From: an uncultured Erysipelotrichaceae bacterium
GTDB taxonomy: Bacteria > Bacillota_I > Bacilli_A > RF39 > UBA660
Assembly: GCA_902766875.1 (NCBI GenBank)
Contig: CACXFI010000123.1
Span: 1 to 12,296 of the forward strand
Length of the DNA: 12,296 nt
Direction: 5' to 3'
Part shown: positions 1 to 6,377 of the stretch, piece after piece
Layout of the letters: each line of letters starts with the position of its first letter
How positions within the stretch are numbered: position 1 is the stretch's first letter
Translations under genes and position numbers: made by a program
The notes under the pieces: model-generated
What the model was told of the DNA's origin: nothing
Databases searched by the model: none
What the model saw: only the letters and a program-made list of their open reading frames with translations

Positions 1-1035
1 AAAATAGATCCTATAGCAGATAATAATACAGTAGAATTTGATACAGAACCAGTAAATGAAGTTAATGAAACTACTATTGATAATAATGTAAATAGTGAAG
101 AAGAATTGCCTTCTGTAGAAGAACATAATAATGTAGGATTACCTAATGATTTAGAGAATAATAAAAATATAGAAACGACTGTTGATAATGATGATACTAA
201 TAAAGAAAATTCTGAACCAGTAATGCCAGAAAAAGTTATATTGGAAGGAAATAATACTTTTAATGGTCAAATGGGTAATAATCAATCTAATTTTTTTGAT
301 TTAAATAAAGCAATATATTATGATGTAGCTACTAATTGTTTTATTGATGCTGATGGTAATCAACATTATAATGATGGTAGTAGTAATGTGGAAGTTAATA
401 ATTTTAATAATATTACTGATAATACTGAAGTTTATGATAATAGTTATAGGGTTAAAATAGTTAAAGAAAAACCTAGTGTATTAAGAATGATGATAAATAT
501 TTTGTCTTATGCGATATTTATAATTTTATTGATATTTGGTTTAATATTATTATTCTATTTTGTTGATCAAAAAGTTAGAGAGGCTAAAGGTGAAACTACA
601 CCTAGTAAGTACAATGCTTATGTTGTTCTTACTGGTAGTATGGAACCTACTATTCATGTAAATGATGTAGTAATTACAAAATATGAAGAACCTAAGAATT
701 TGAAAAAGAATGATATTGTTACATTCTATTCTGAATATTATAATCTTAATGTTACACATAGAATCATTGAAGTATTTTATGATGATACTACTAATGAATA
801 TATGTTTAAAACTCGAGGAGATGCTAATAATAGTGATGACTTTTCGTTACTTGAGGGTAGCAAGGTTTATGGTAAGGTCTTTATAAGAATACCTAAATTA
901 GGTTATGTTCAGAATTTCTTGGCTAAAGATGGAGGTTGGATTATTGTTATATTAATTCCATGTTTGGCTATACTTTCTTATGATATTATGAAATTGTTTA
1001 AGATGGCTGGTAATAAAACTAAAATTCTTAAATAG
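1..1035 (+). CDS. sipW: SipW-like (ER-type, S26B) signal peptidase I, 5'-truncated
   Basis: The reading frame is open from base 1, so the true start lies upstream; the TTG at 106 is only an internal codon. 344 residues are visible (window-codon numbering). Residues 1-155 are an acidic, Asn/Asp/Glu-rich, probably disordered stretch. A membrane helix follows at about 165-187, then the peptidase domain: the Ser box TGSMEPTI with catalytic Ser213, the box VTHRI with His253 where Lys stands in ordinary bacterial type I enzymes, and the box TRGDANNSDD at 271-280. A second helix lies at about 312-330. Ser/His chemistry with a C-terminal helix is the pattern of archaeal/ER-type peptidases and B. subtilis SipW, which removes signal peptides from TasA and TapA outside the membrane. 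By family topology the long N-terminus would be cytoplasmic, which is unusual. The next gene starts 9 bases after the stop, so the two are probably co-transcribed. The family call is firm; the substrate is inferred. Confidence 0.88.
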   Translation, partial: KIDPIADNNTVEFDTEPVNEVNETTIDNNVNSEEELPSVEEHNNVGLPNDLENNKNIETTVDNDDTNKENSEPVMPEKVILEGNNTFNGQMGNNQSNFFDLNKAIYYDVATNCFIDADGNQHYNDGSSNVEVNNFNNITDNTEVYDNSYRVKIVKEKPSVLRMMINILSYAIFIILLIFGLILLFYFVDQKVREAKGETTPSKYNAYVVLTGSMEPTIHVNDVVITKYEEPKNLKKNDIVTFYSEYYNLNVTHRIIEVFYDDTTNEYMFKTRGDANNSDDFSLLEGSKVYGKVFIRIPKLGYVQNFLAKDGGWIIVILIPCLAILSYDIMKLFKMAGNKTKILK

Positions 1036-1044
1036 AGGTGTGTT

Positions 1045-2829
1045 ATGAGGACAAATTTATTTAGACCTAAGAGTGTAAAAAAAGATAAAATAACTATAGA
1101 AGAAGAAAGGCTTGATAGTCCGTTACTATTACTTTTTAAAAAGTATGGCTGTTTAGCAGTGCTTTTCTTCTTTTTAATTATATTTATTATTATAGGATTA
1201 ATACTATTTACTATATCTAATTTATCTTCTTCTGGAGATGATAATTATGCTGATAAAGATTTATCATTTTTATATGGAGATGATAATGTTGTTATTGGTG
1301 GAGAAAATAATGATGATGATTGGATAGATAAGTATGCTAATGCTTATAAGAAAGAAGGAATTATTTTTGTTGTTAAATCTTTTGAGGTACCTGGCGGTGT
1401 AGTTACTTATTATAGTGATTATTCTAGTAAATTAGTTAGAAGTGATGGAACTATTGTTAGGATATCGAAACTCCCTAAAGGTAAATATGGTATTGATGAA
1501 AATGGTGTTATAAATAGTAATTCTAAAAGAAAAACTATTTATATTGTTAATAAAGAGGAATTAGAATCAGGTACTGTTATTGTTCGTTATAGTGATGGAT
1601 CGGCAGAGATTACTAAAGATGGTAAGACAATATTGGTTAGAAATGGTTCTAGGATAAATTTAACTGATGATAAGGTTGATTTAGATGACGTGGGTCCTAG
1701 TGGTGCTAGCTATCCTTTGAAAAAAGATAAAAAGGGTAATTACGAAATTATATATTATACTGATGGAACTATAAAAATTAGTGATGGATCTAATACTTAT
1801 GTAGTTAGAAATGATGAAGATATTATTATTAATGGTAATGATATTAGTTTTCCTAATCATAATGAAGCTAAAATTATTAGAGTATTAAAATTAGATGATG
1901 GTACTGTTATTACTTATTATAGTGATGGTAGTGCTTTAATTGAAAGTTTTTATGACACTGATATTATGGTTAGGAGAAGTAGGGATATTGTTTTGGATGG
2001 TAAGAATTCTTTTTTGGAAATTTTAGAGGGTGATGATGCATATGCTGTTTATACTAGAAAATGTCCTAATGGTGATGAAGTAACTTACTATGATGATGGT
2101 TCTGCTGTCATTAGATATAAAAAAGATGGTAAGAGTGTTTATATTGATGAAAATAGTAATATTAAATTTGATGCTAATGGTAATATAAAAGATATTAAAG
2201 AAGATGTATCTAAAGAAAAGAAAGTTATTACTACTCCTGATGATACTAAGATTACTTATTTTGATAATGGACTTAGTAGAATAGAAAATGGTGATGTTGA
2301 TTATATTACTAGAACAAAAGATATAACATTAGATAAAGATGGAAATTTAATCGATGATTATGATATAAATAAATATAATTTAAGAGATAAACCTAAAGAT
2401 GATACTAATCATACAGATGATACTCCTTTAGATGAGGTCGATGGTGATGTTACTGGTAGAATAGAAGATATAGATGATAATTATTATAATTTTATAATTA
2501 ATAATGATTCTAAAAGTACTATTAATTATAAATTAGTATTAGAAGAGACTAGTAATTATGAAAGATATGGTTATCAGGATAAGATATTACTTGCAAAATA
2601 CATAAAGTATGATTTGATGTTTGAAGATAATTCTTATGAAGGTGTAAATTTGAATAGTAATGTATGGCCTTTTAATGGAAAGACAAATTATGTTTTATAT
2701 GAAGGTAGTTTATCTAAAAAGAGTGAATTAGATGTTATGTTAAAACTATATTTTGATTATGCTGATTTGGATAATAGTATGCAAGATCATTGGTTTATTG
2801 GTACTATAAAACTATATATAGAGAAATAA
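1045..2829 (+). CDS. Membrane-anchored protein with six YYSDG-type repeats
   Basis: 594 residues; I do not recognise a named family. ATG 1045 is preceded by GAGGTG (1035-1040), which overlaps the stop of the peptidase gene. A charged cytoplasmic N-terminus of about 35 residues is followed by one membrane helix (36-57); the rest should be extracellular. Six copies of a beta-hairpin-like motif (consensus xTYYSDGSAxI, then VR-x-DI) lie with their S/T/D-D position at residues 124, 183, 239, 293, 350 and 407, a period of 54-59. A Lys/Asp/Thr linker near 440-470 leads to a C-terminal domain (about 470-594) rich in predicted strands, possibly a TasA/camelysin-like sandwich. There is no LPxTG motif. 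Operon position next to a SipW-like peptidase suggests a cell-surface or matrix role; this is inference. It is very acidic and rich in Asp, Asn and Tyr. Confidence 0.85.
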   Translation: MRTNLFRPKSVKKDKITIEEERLDSPLLLLFKKYGCLAVLFFFLIIFIIIGLILFTISNLSSSGDDNYADKDLSFLYGDDNVVIGGENNDDDWIDKYANAYKKEGIIFVVKSFEVPGGVVTYYSDYSSKLVRSDGTIVRISKLPKGKYGIDENGVINSNSKRKTIYIVNKEELESGTVIVRYSDGSAEITKDGKTILVRNGSRINLTDDKVDLDDVGPSGASYPLKKDKKGNYEIIYYTDGTIKISDGSNTYVVRNDEDIIINGNDISFPNHNEAKIIRVLKLDDGTVITYYSDGSALIESFYDTDIMVRRSRDIVLDGKNSFLEILEGDDAYAVYTRKCPNGDEVTYYDDGSAVIRYKKDGKSVYIDENSNIKFDANGNIKDIKEDVSKEKKVITTPDDTKITYFDNGLSRIENGDVDYITRTKDITLDKDGNLIDDYDINKYNLRDKPKDDTNHTDDTPLDEVDGDVTGRIEDIDDNYYNFIINNDSKSTINYKLVLEETSNYERYGYQDKILLAKYIKYDLMFEDNSYEGVNLNSNVWPFNGKTNYVLYEGSLSKKSELDVMLKLYFDYADLDNSMQDHWFIGTIKLYIEK

Positions 2830-2831
2830 AT

Positions 2832-2860
2832 TTGACAAATATGTTAATTTATGGTAAAAT
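2832..2860 (+). promoter_or_regulatory. Sigma-A promoter for the 24-aa peptide unit
   Basis: A perfect -35 TTGACA (2832-2837) and a -10 TAAAAT (2855-2860) are separated by exactly 17 bases. The -35 begins 3 bases after the stop of the repeat protein. The predicted transcription start is near 2867, giving a 5' leader of about 21 bases before the small ORF at 2888. No terminator separates the upstream operon from this promoter, so read-through could also feed the unit. Confidence 0.8.
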
Positions 2861-2887
2861 ATCTGCATCTTTTTTGAGGGGGATATT

Positions 2888-2962
2888 ATGACAAAAGAAA
2901 TAAAATATTTTATTGGAGAAGTTATTTTATTAGCTTCAATGATAGGATTTATTTTGATATAA
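2888..2962 (+). CDS. 24-aa hydrophobic small membrane peptide
   Basis: A 24-codon ORF (MTKEIKYF..., ending GFILI, stop TAA). The start ATG is preceded by GAGGGGG (2876-2882) at a 5-base gap, a strong ribosome site. A short charged head (MTKEIK) is followed by about 18 mostly hydrophobic residues with one Glu (residue 11), enough for one short membrane helix. It sits alone between a consensus promoter and a terminator, so the arrangement looks like a dedicated transcription unit of about 130 bases. No family is recognised. It could be a small regulatory membrane peptide or a type I toxin-like peptide, or the transcript could act as an sRNA. The ORF and its signals are seen directly; the function is unknown. 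Confidence 0.6.
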   Translation: MTKEIKYFIGEVILLASMIGFILI

Positions 2963-2994
2963 AAAATGAAAGTAATTATTTACTTTCATTTTTA
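2961..2994. terminator. Bidirectional terminator between the small peptide and RNase J
   Basis: The arms ATGAAAGTAA (2966-2975) and TTACTTTCAT (2980-2989) pair around a 4-base loop. Flanking A5 (2961-2965) and T5 (2990-2994) extend the stem to 15 bp and provide a U-tract in both directions. It ends the rightward peptide unit and the leftward RNase J transcript. The RNase J stop codon (2976-2978) lies in the loop. Confidence 0.85.
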
Positions 2995-4661
2995 TTTGTA
3001 TCTATATTCATTAATATTGGTAGTATTATTGGTACTCTACCTGTATGTTCTGTTAAGAATGGTATTAATCCATTTATTAAATCATTTTTTATGTCGTTAT
3101 AATTTACGTATTTATTATTTAATTTAGATTTTATTATATCACTGGCTGTTAAGGATATTTTTTTTATTAATTCTTCGTTTTCATTTACTAGTATATATCC
3201 TCTAGTAGTTATATTAGGAGGTGCCAATAATTTTTTGTTAGCTATATCAATATTAGCTATTATAACTAGAACACCATTAGTTGACATTAATTTACGATCT
3301 TTAATAACAATATTTCCAACATCACCAATACGTGATCCATCTACATAGATATCTCCAGCTTGAACTTTACCTGATTTATGAACTTTACCTTCATTTAATG
3401 ATAAAACATCACCATTTTCTAAGATAAAAGTATTTTCTTTTGGTATATCACAGCTTACCGCTAAGTCACAATGACTTTTTAACATTCTGTATTCTCCATG
3501 ATATGGTGCAAAATATTTAGGATTAAATAATCTTAACATTAATTTTAGTTCTTCTTGATTAGCATGTCCTGATGAATGGATATCTGCTTGGGTATTAGTA
3601 TATACTTTAACTCCATTTAAAGCTAATTTATTTATAGTTTTACCTACTGAATGAGCATTTCCTGGAATAGGAGATGATGAAAATATAACAACATCATTAG
3701 GTATTAATTTTATTTGTTTATGAGAACCGTTAGCTATTCTAGATAAGGCTGCTAGTGGTTCACCTTGGCTACCTGTACAAAGTAAGCATACTTCATATGG
3801 TTTATATCTATTAGCTTCTTCTGGTGTAATGATAATATTTTTATCTTTTATATATCCACACTTTAAGGCTATATCTATTGATGTTACCATGCTTCTTCCA
3901 AATAAAGCTACTTTTCTTTTATTTTTTTTGCAAATATCGATGATATGTTTTAGTCTATAAATGTTAGAAGCAAAAGTAGCTAAAATAATTCTATTTCCTT
4001 TATTACTTTCAAATATTTCACTTATATTCTCATCTACTACTGATTCACTTAAGGATGTACCTGGTACTAAAGCATTTGTTGAATCACTTAGTAATAAATC
4101 TACTCCTTCCATACCGATTCTAGCCATTTTATGAATATCGTACATTGGTCCAATTGGAGTTAAGTCCATCTTAAAGTCTCCGGTCATTACAACAGTACCA
4201 TTGGGAGTTTTAATAGAAATTCCATGGGAATCTGGAATAGAGTGGGTTGTTCTAAAAAATTCAATATTAAAATATTTGGTTTTTAATTTTGTGTTTTCGT
4301 TATAAATAATTAAATTTTTATATTTTATATTTCTTTCTTCTAATTTTTTGTTAATTAAAGCTGTTGCTTGGGCGGGTGCATATATTTTTGGTATGTCTAT
4401 TGTTTGTAGTAAAAAAGGAATACCACCAATATGATCTTCATGTCCGTGTGTTATAAGCAAGGCTTTAATTTTTTCTTCATTTTCTTTTAAAAAACTATAA
4501 TCTTGGATTACATAGTCTATACCTAGTAAGTCATCTTCAGGGAACATTACTCCGGCATCAACTATGATTATTTCGTTATTATGCATTACGCAATACATAT
4601 TTTTACCAACTTCGCCTAAGCCTCCTAGGGCAAAGACTTTTGTATCTAATTCTTGTTTCAT
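2976..4661 (-). CDS. rnjA: Ribonuclease J
   Basis: 561 residues from the chosen start. This is a metallo-beta-lactamase/beta-CASP nuclease with 5'-3' exonuclease and endonuclease activity in mRNA decay and rRNA maturation. Visible metal-site residues are HGHEDH (72-77), His140 in the THSIPDSHG segment, Asp162 in TGDFK and His388 in PYHGEYRM. The beta-CASP features are CTGSQGEP (about 295-302), SSSPIPGN (about 328-335) and HSSGHANQEE (362-371). Length and motif order match B. subtilis RNase J1 (555 aa). An ATG two codons upstream (4667) has AAAGGA only 1 base away, whereas ATG 4661 has it at an ideal 7 bases, so 4661 is preferred. The gene runs against its neighbours, with its own promoter and a terminator overlapping its stop. 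All catalytic residues are intact. Whether it is the J1 or J2 paralogue cannot be settled here. Confidence 0.97.
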   Translation of the reverse strand: MKQELDTKVFALGGLGEVGKNMYCVMHNNEIIIVDAGVMFPEDDLLGIDYVIQDYSFLKENEEKIKALLITHGHEDHIGGIPFLLQTIDIPKIYAPAQATALINKKLEERNIKYKNLIIYNENTKLKTKYFNIEFFRTTHSIPDSHGISIKTPNGTVVMTGDFKMDLTPIGPMYDIHKMARIGMEGVDLLLSDSTNALVPGTSLSESVVDENISEIFESNKGNRIILATFASNIYRLKHIIDICKKNKRKVALFGRSMVTSIDIALKCGYIKDKNIIITPEEANRYKPYEVCLLCTGSQGEPLAALSRIANGSHKQIKLIPNDVVIFSSSPIPGNAHSVGKTINKLALNGVKVYTNTQADIHSSGHANQEELKLMLRLFNPKYFAPYHGEYRMLKSHCDLAVSCDIPKENTFILENGDVLSLNEGKVHKSGKVQAGDIYVDGSRIGDVGNIVIKDRKLMSTNGVLVIIANIDIANKKLLAPPNITTRGYILVNENEELIKKISLTASDIIKSKLNNKYVNYNDIKNDLINGLIPFLTEHTGRVPIILPILMNIDTNKNESK

Positions 4662-4668
4662 AATCATA

Positions 4669-4674
4669 TCCTTT
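4669..4674 (-). promoter_or_regulatory. Ribosome binding site deciding the RNase J start
   Basis: On the minus strand AAAGGA is followed by 7 bases and then ATG at 4661. The alternative in-frame ATG at 4667 would sit 1 base from the site, too close for efficient initiation. The resulting N-terminus (MKQELDTKVFALGGLGE) matches the family pattern. Confidence 0.75.
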
Positions 4675-4717
4675 CTTAATATTCAACCGTTAATAAAAAA
4701 ATAATATGAAACTTTAG

Positions 4718-4737
4718 AACAAGATTCCGCTCTTGTT
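4718..4737 (-). other. Palindrome/hairpin over the RNase J transcription start
   Basis: The perfect inverted repeat AACAAGA-N6-TCTTGTT (7-bp arms, G+C-richer than its surroundings) lies just downstream of the -10 of the RNase J promoter. The predicted start (near 4733-4734) falls inside the upstream arm. It could be an operator for a dimeric repressor, or a structure at the very 5' end of the mRNA. There is no T-tract, so it is not a terminator. Confidence 0.6.
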
Positions 4738-4740
4738 GTA

Positions 4741-4769
4741 ATTATACTATATTAATAAAAAAAATACAA
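4741..4769 (-). promoter_or_regulatory. Sigma-A promoter of RNase J
   Basis: Read on the minus strand: -35 TTGTAT (4769-4764), a 17-base spacer, and the perfect -10 TATAAT (4746-4741). The predicted start is near 4734, giving a leader of about 73 bases. It diverges from the promoter at 4788-4816 without overlap. Confidence 0.75.
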
Positions 4770-4787
4770 GTAATGGTTTTATGTGTC

Positions 4788-4816
4788 TTGAATTATTGAT
4801 AAAAATATGTTAATAT
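4788..4816 (+). promoter_or_regulatory. Sigma-A promoter of the 94-aa membrane protein
   Basis: -35 TTGAAT (4788-4793) and -10 TAATAT (4811-4816) with a 17-base spacer. A doubled ribosome site AGGAGAGGAG (4826-4835) follows, 7 bases before ATG 4843, so the leader is only about 20 bases. Confidence 0.7.
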
Positions 4817-4842
4817 GTAGATAATAGGAGAGGAGTTGTTTT

Positions 4843-5127
4843 ATGTTTAAATTAAATAAGGAGACTTATAATAAGAAAAAATGGGAATATAGAAGTACAT
4901 ATATTGGTAGTAGAATGTTTTTTGGAGAATGTTTAGCATTTGTAGCATTTATATTCTTTCTTTTGTGGACAGGATATTCTTTATTAATGCTAGAAACATA
5001 TGAGATTGGTAAAATAGTTCCTATGGCTGTTATGACTGGCTTTGGAAGCTTACTTTCTATGGTTTCATATGTGTTGCTTGCTGAAACTGATTTTAAATTA
5101 TTTAAAGAATATGTTGATCATAAATAA
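4843..5127 (+). CDS. Small two-helix membrane protein, unknown function
   Basis: 94 residues; no family recognised. A basic, hydrophilic N-terminus (about 25 residues, Lys/Arg/Tyr-rich) is followed by helix 1 (about 27-50), a short loop with Glu and Lys, helix 2 (about 57-80), and a charged C-terminus ending DHK. By the positive-inside rule both ends are probably cytoplasmic. The start is secured by AGGAG at a 7-base gap. The gene is monocistronic, with its own promoter and a terminator 14 bases after the stop. It has no catalytic motif or cysteine pair; one Cys and one Glu sit at the start of helix 1. It lies between RNase J (divergent) and pgk without an evident functional link. Confidence 0.8.
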   Translation: MFKLNKETYNKKKWEYRSTYIGSRMFFGECLAFVAFIFFLLWTGYSLLMLETYEIGKIVPMAVMTGFGSLLSMVSYVLLAETDFKLFKEYVDHK

Positions 5128-5140
5128 TTATGATAATAAG

Positions 5141-5166
5141 AAGACTAGCTATTGCTAGTTTTTTTT
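5141..5166 (+). terminator. Rho-independent terminator after the 94-aa gene
   Basis: ACTAGC (5144-5149), loop TATT, GCTAGT (5154-5159), then seven T. With G-U and A-U pairs the stem extends to 9 bp (5141-5162). The T-tract runs straight into the extended -10 of the pgk promoter. Confidence 0.88.
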
Positions 5167-5174
5167 GGTATAAT
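5166..5174 (+). promoter_or_regulatory. Extended -10 promoter of the pgk operon
   Basis: TGGTATAAT gives a perfect -10 (5169-5174) with the TGN extension. The expected -35 position (about 5146-5151) falls in the terminator hairpin and shows no TTGACA likeness, so the promoter probably depends on the extended -10. The predicted start near 5181 leaves a leader of about 15 bases. Confidence 0.65.
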
Positions 5175-5195
5175 TATATAAATGGGTGATTGTAT

Positions 5196-6377
5196 ATGAA
5201 AAAGAAAATTACGGATTATGATATTAAAAATAAGAAAGTTATTATTAGATGCGATTTAAATGTACCTATTAAGGATGGTATTATACAGGATGATACTAGG
5301 ATTAGGGCTAGCTTAGAAACTATTAATTATTGTTTAGATAATGGGGCTAGTGTAATTATCTTGTCTCATTTAGGTAAAGTTAAAAGTGATGAAGATAAGA
5401 AAAAGAATAGTTTATATCCTGTTTGTGTAAGACTTAGTGAATTATTGGGAAGAGAAGTGTTATTTTCTCATGATACTAGAAGTGATAATCTTACTAGGAT
5501 GTGTAATAATTTAAAAATTGGGGATGTATTATTAATTGAAAATACTAGATTTGAGGATTTGAATGGTAATAAAGAGAGTGGTTGTGATTTAGATTTAGCT
5601 AAATATTGGGCAAGTTTAGGAGATTTATTTATTAATGATGCTTATGGTACTTGTCATAGAGCTCATGCTTCTAATGTAGGTATAAGTAAATATTTAGAAT
5701 CTGGATTAGGATTTTTAGTTATTAATGAAGTATCTAAGTTAGATAATATAATAAATGAGGATACACATCCTTATGTAGTTATAATGGGTGGAGCTAAAGT
5801 AGTTGATAAGATTAAAGTAATAGAGAATTTAGTTAGTAAATGTGATAAATTATTAATAGGTGGAGGTATGGCTTATACTTTTCTTAAAGCGTTAGATTAT
5901 AATGTAGGAAATTCTTTAGTAGATACTGAAAGTATAGATTTTTGTAAGAGAATGTTAGATTCTTATCAGGATAAAATAGTTTTACCTGTTGATAGTGTTG
6001 TTAGTGAATCTTTAGATAGTGATAAATGTTTGGAAAAAGATATAAATAAATTTAATGATTTAGATATGGGATTAGATATTGGTAGTAAAACTATAGAATT
6101 ATTTAAAGATAATTTGAAAGATGCAAAGAGAGTTATAATGAATGGCCCTATGGGAGTATTTGAAAATAAATTGTATGAAAATGGAACTAGGGAAATATTA
6201 GAGTATTTGGCTAAAAATAATATTAAAACATTAATTGGGGGAGGAGACTCTGTTAGTAGTGTTAATAAGTTTAATTTAGCTAATTCTTTTTACCATGTAT
6301 CAACAGGTGGTGGAGCTACATTAGAATATTTGGAAGGAAAGATTTTACCTGGTATAGGGGCTATTAGTGATGAATAA
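5196..6377 (+). CDS. pgk: Phosphoglycerate kinase
   Basis: 393 residues, normal for the family. It transfers the phosphate of 1,3-bisphosphoglycerate to ADP in the ATP-yielding phase of glycolysis, in the cytosol. Motifs in order: RCDLNVP (18-24), LSHLGK, ENTRFE (115-120), NDAYGTCHRAHAS, GGAKVVDKI, NGPMGVFE, GGGDS, and HVSTGGGATLEYLEGK near the C-terminus. GGAKVVDKI has Val where Ser is common, a mild change. ATG 5196 is preferred over the in-frame TTG at 5190 because GGGTGAT (5184-5190), matching the 16S tail, lies 5 bases before the ATG and overlaps the TTG. It is the first gene of a four-gene overlapping operon; the stop overlaps the next start by 8 bases. No gap gene adjoins it, unlike in many Firmicutes. 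Confidence 0.97.
   Translation: MKKKITDYDIKNKKVIIRCDLNVPIKDGIIQDDTRIRASLETINYCLDNGASVIILSHLGKVKSDEDKKKNSLYPVCVRLSELLGREVLFSHDTRSDNLTRMCNNLKIGDVLLIENTRFEDLNGNKESGCDLDLAKYWASLGDLFINDAYGTCHRAHASNVGISKYLESGLGFLVINEVSKLDNIINEDTHPYVVIMGGAKVVDKIKVIENLVSKCDKLLIGGGMAYTFLKALDYNVGNSLVDTESIDFCKRMLDSYQDKIVLPVDSVVSESLDSDKCLEKDINKFNDLDMGLDIGSKTIELFKDNLKDAKRVIMNGPMGVFENKLYENGTREILEYLAKNNIKTLIGGGDSVSSVNKFNLANSFYHVSTGGGATLEYLEGKILPGIGAISDE

Noticed and set aside
106..108. TTG as the start of the signal peptidase
   Set aside because: The frame is open to base 1 with the same Asn/Glu-rich composition and there is no ribosome site before 106, so the gene is truncated by the window edge.
550..759. 69-codon minus-strand ORF
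   Set aside because: It lies fully antisense to the peptidase catalytic domain, has no ribosome site, and its Ile/Asn/Phe-rich sequence is what AT-rich antisense DNA gives.
1399..2300. Tandem DNA repeat or CRISPR-like array
   Set aside because: The repetition is at protein level: unit DNA sequences differ, spacing varies from 54 to 59 codons, and the reading frame is continuous.
4680..4842. Riboswitch or T-box in the RNase J/94-aa gene divergent region
   Set aside because: Both leaders are short (about 73 and 20 bases), and apart from the start-site palindrome no conserved aptamer or antiterminator features are visible.
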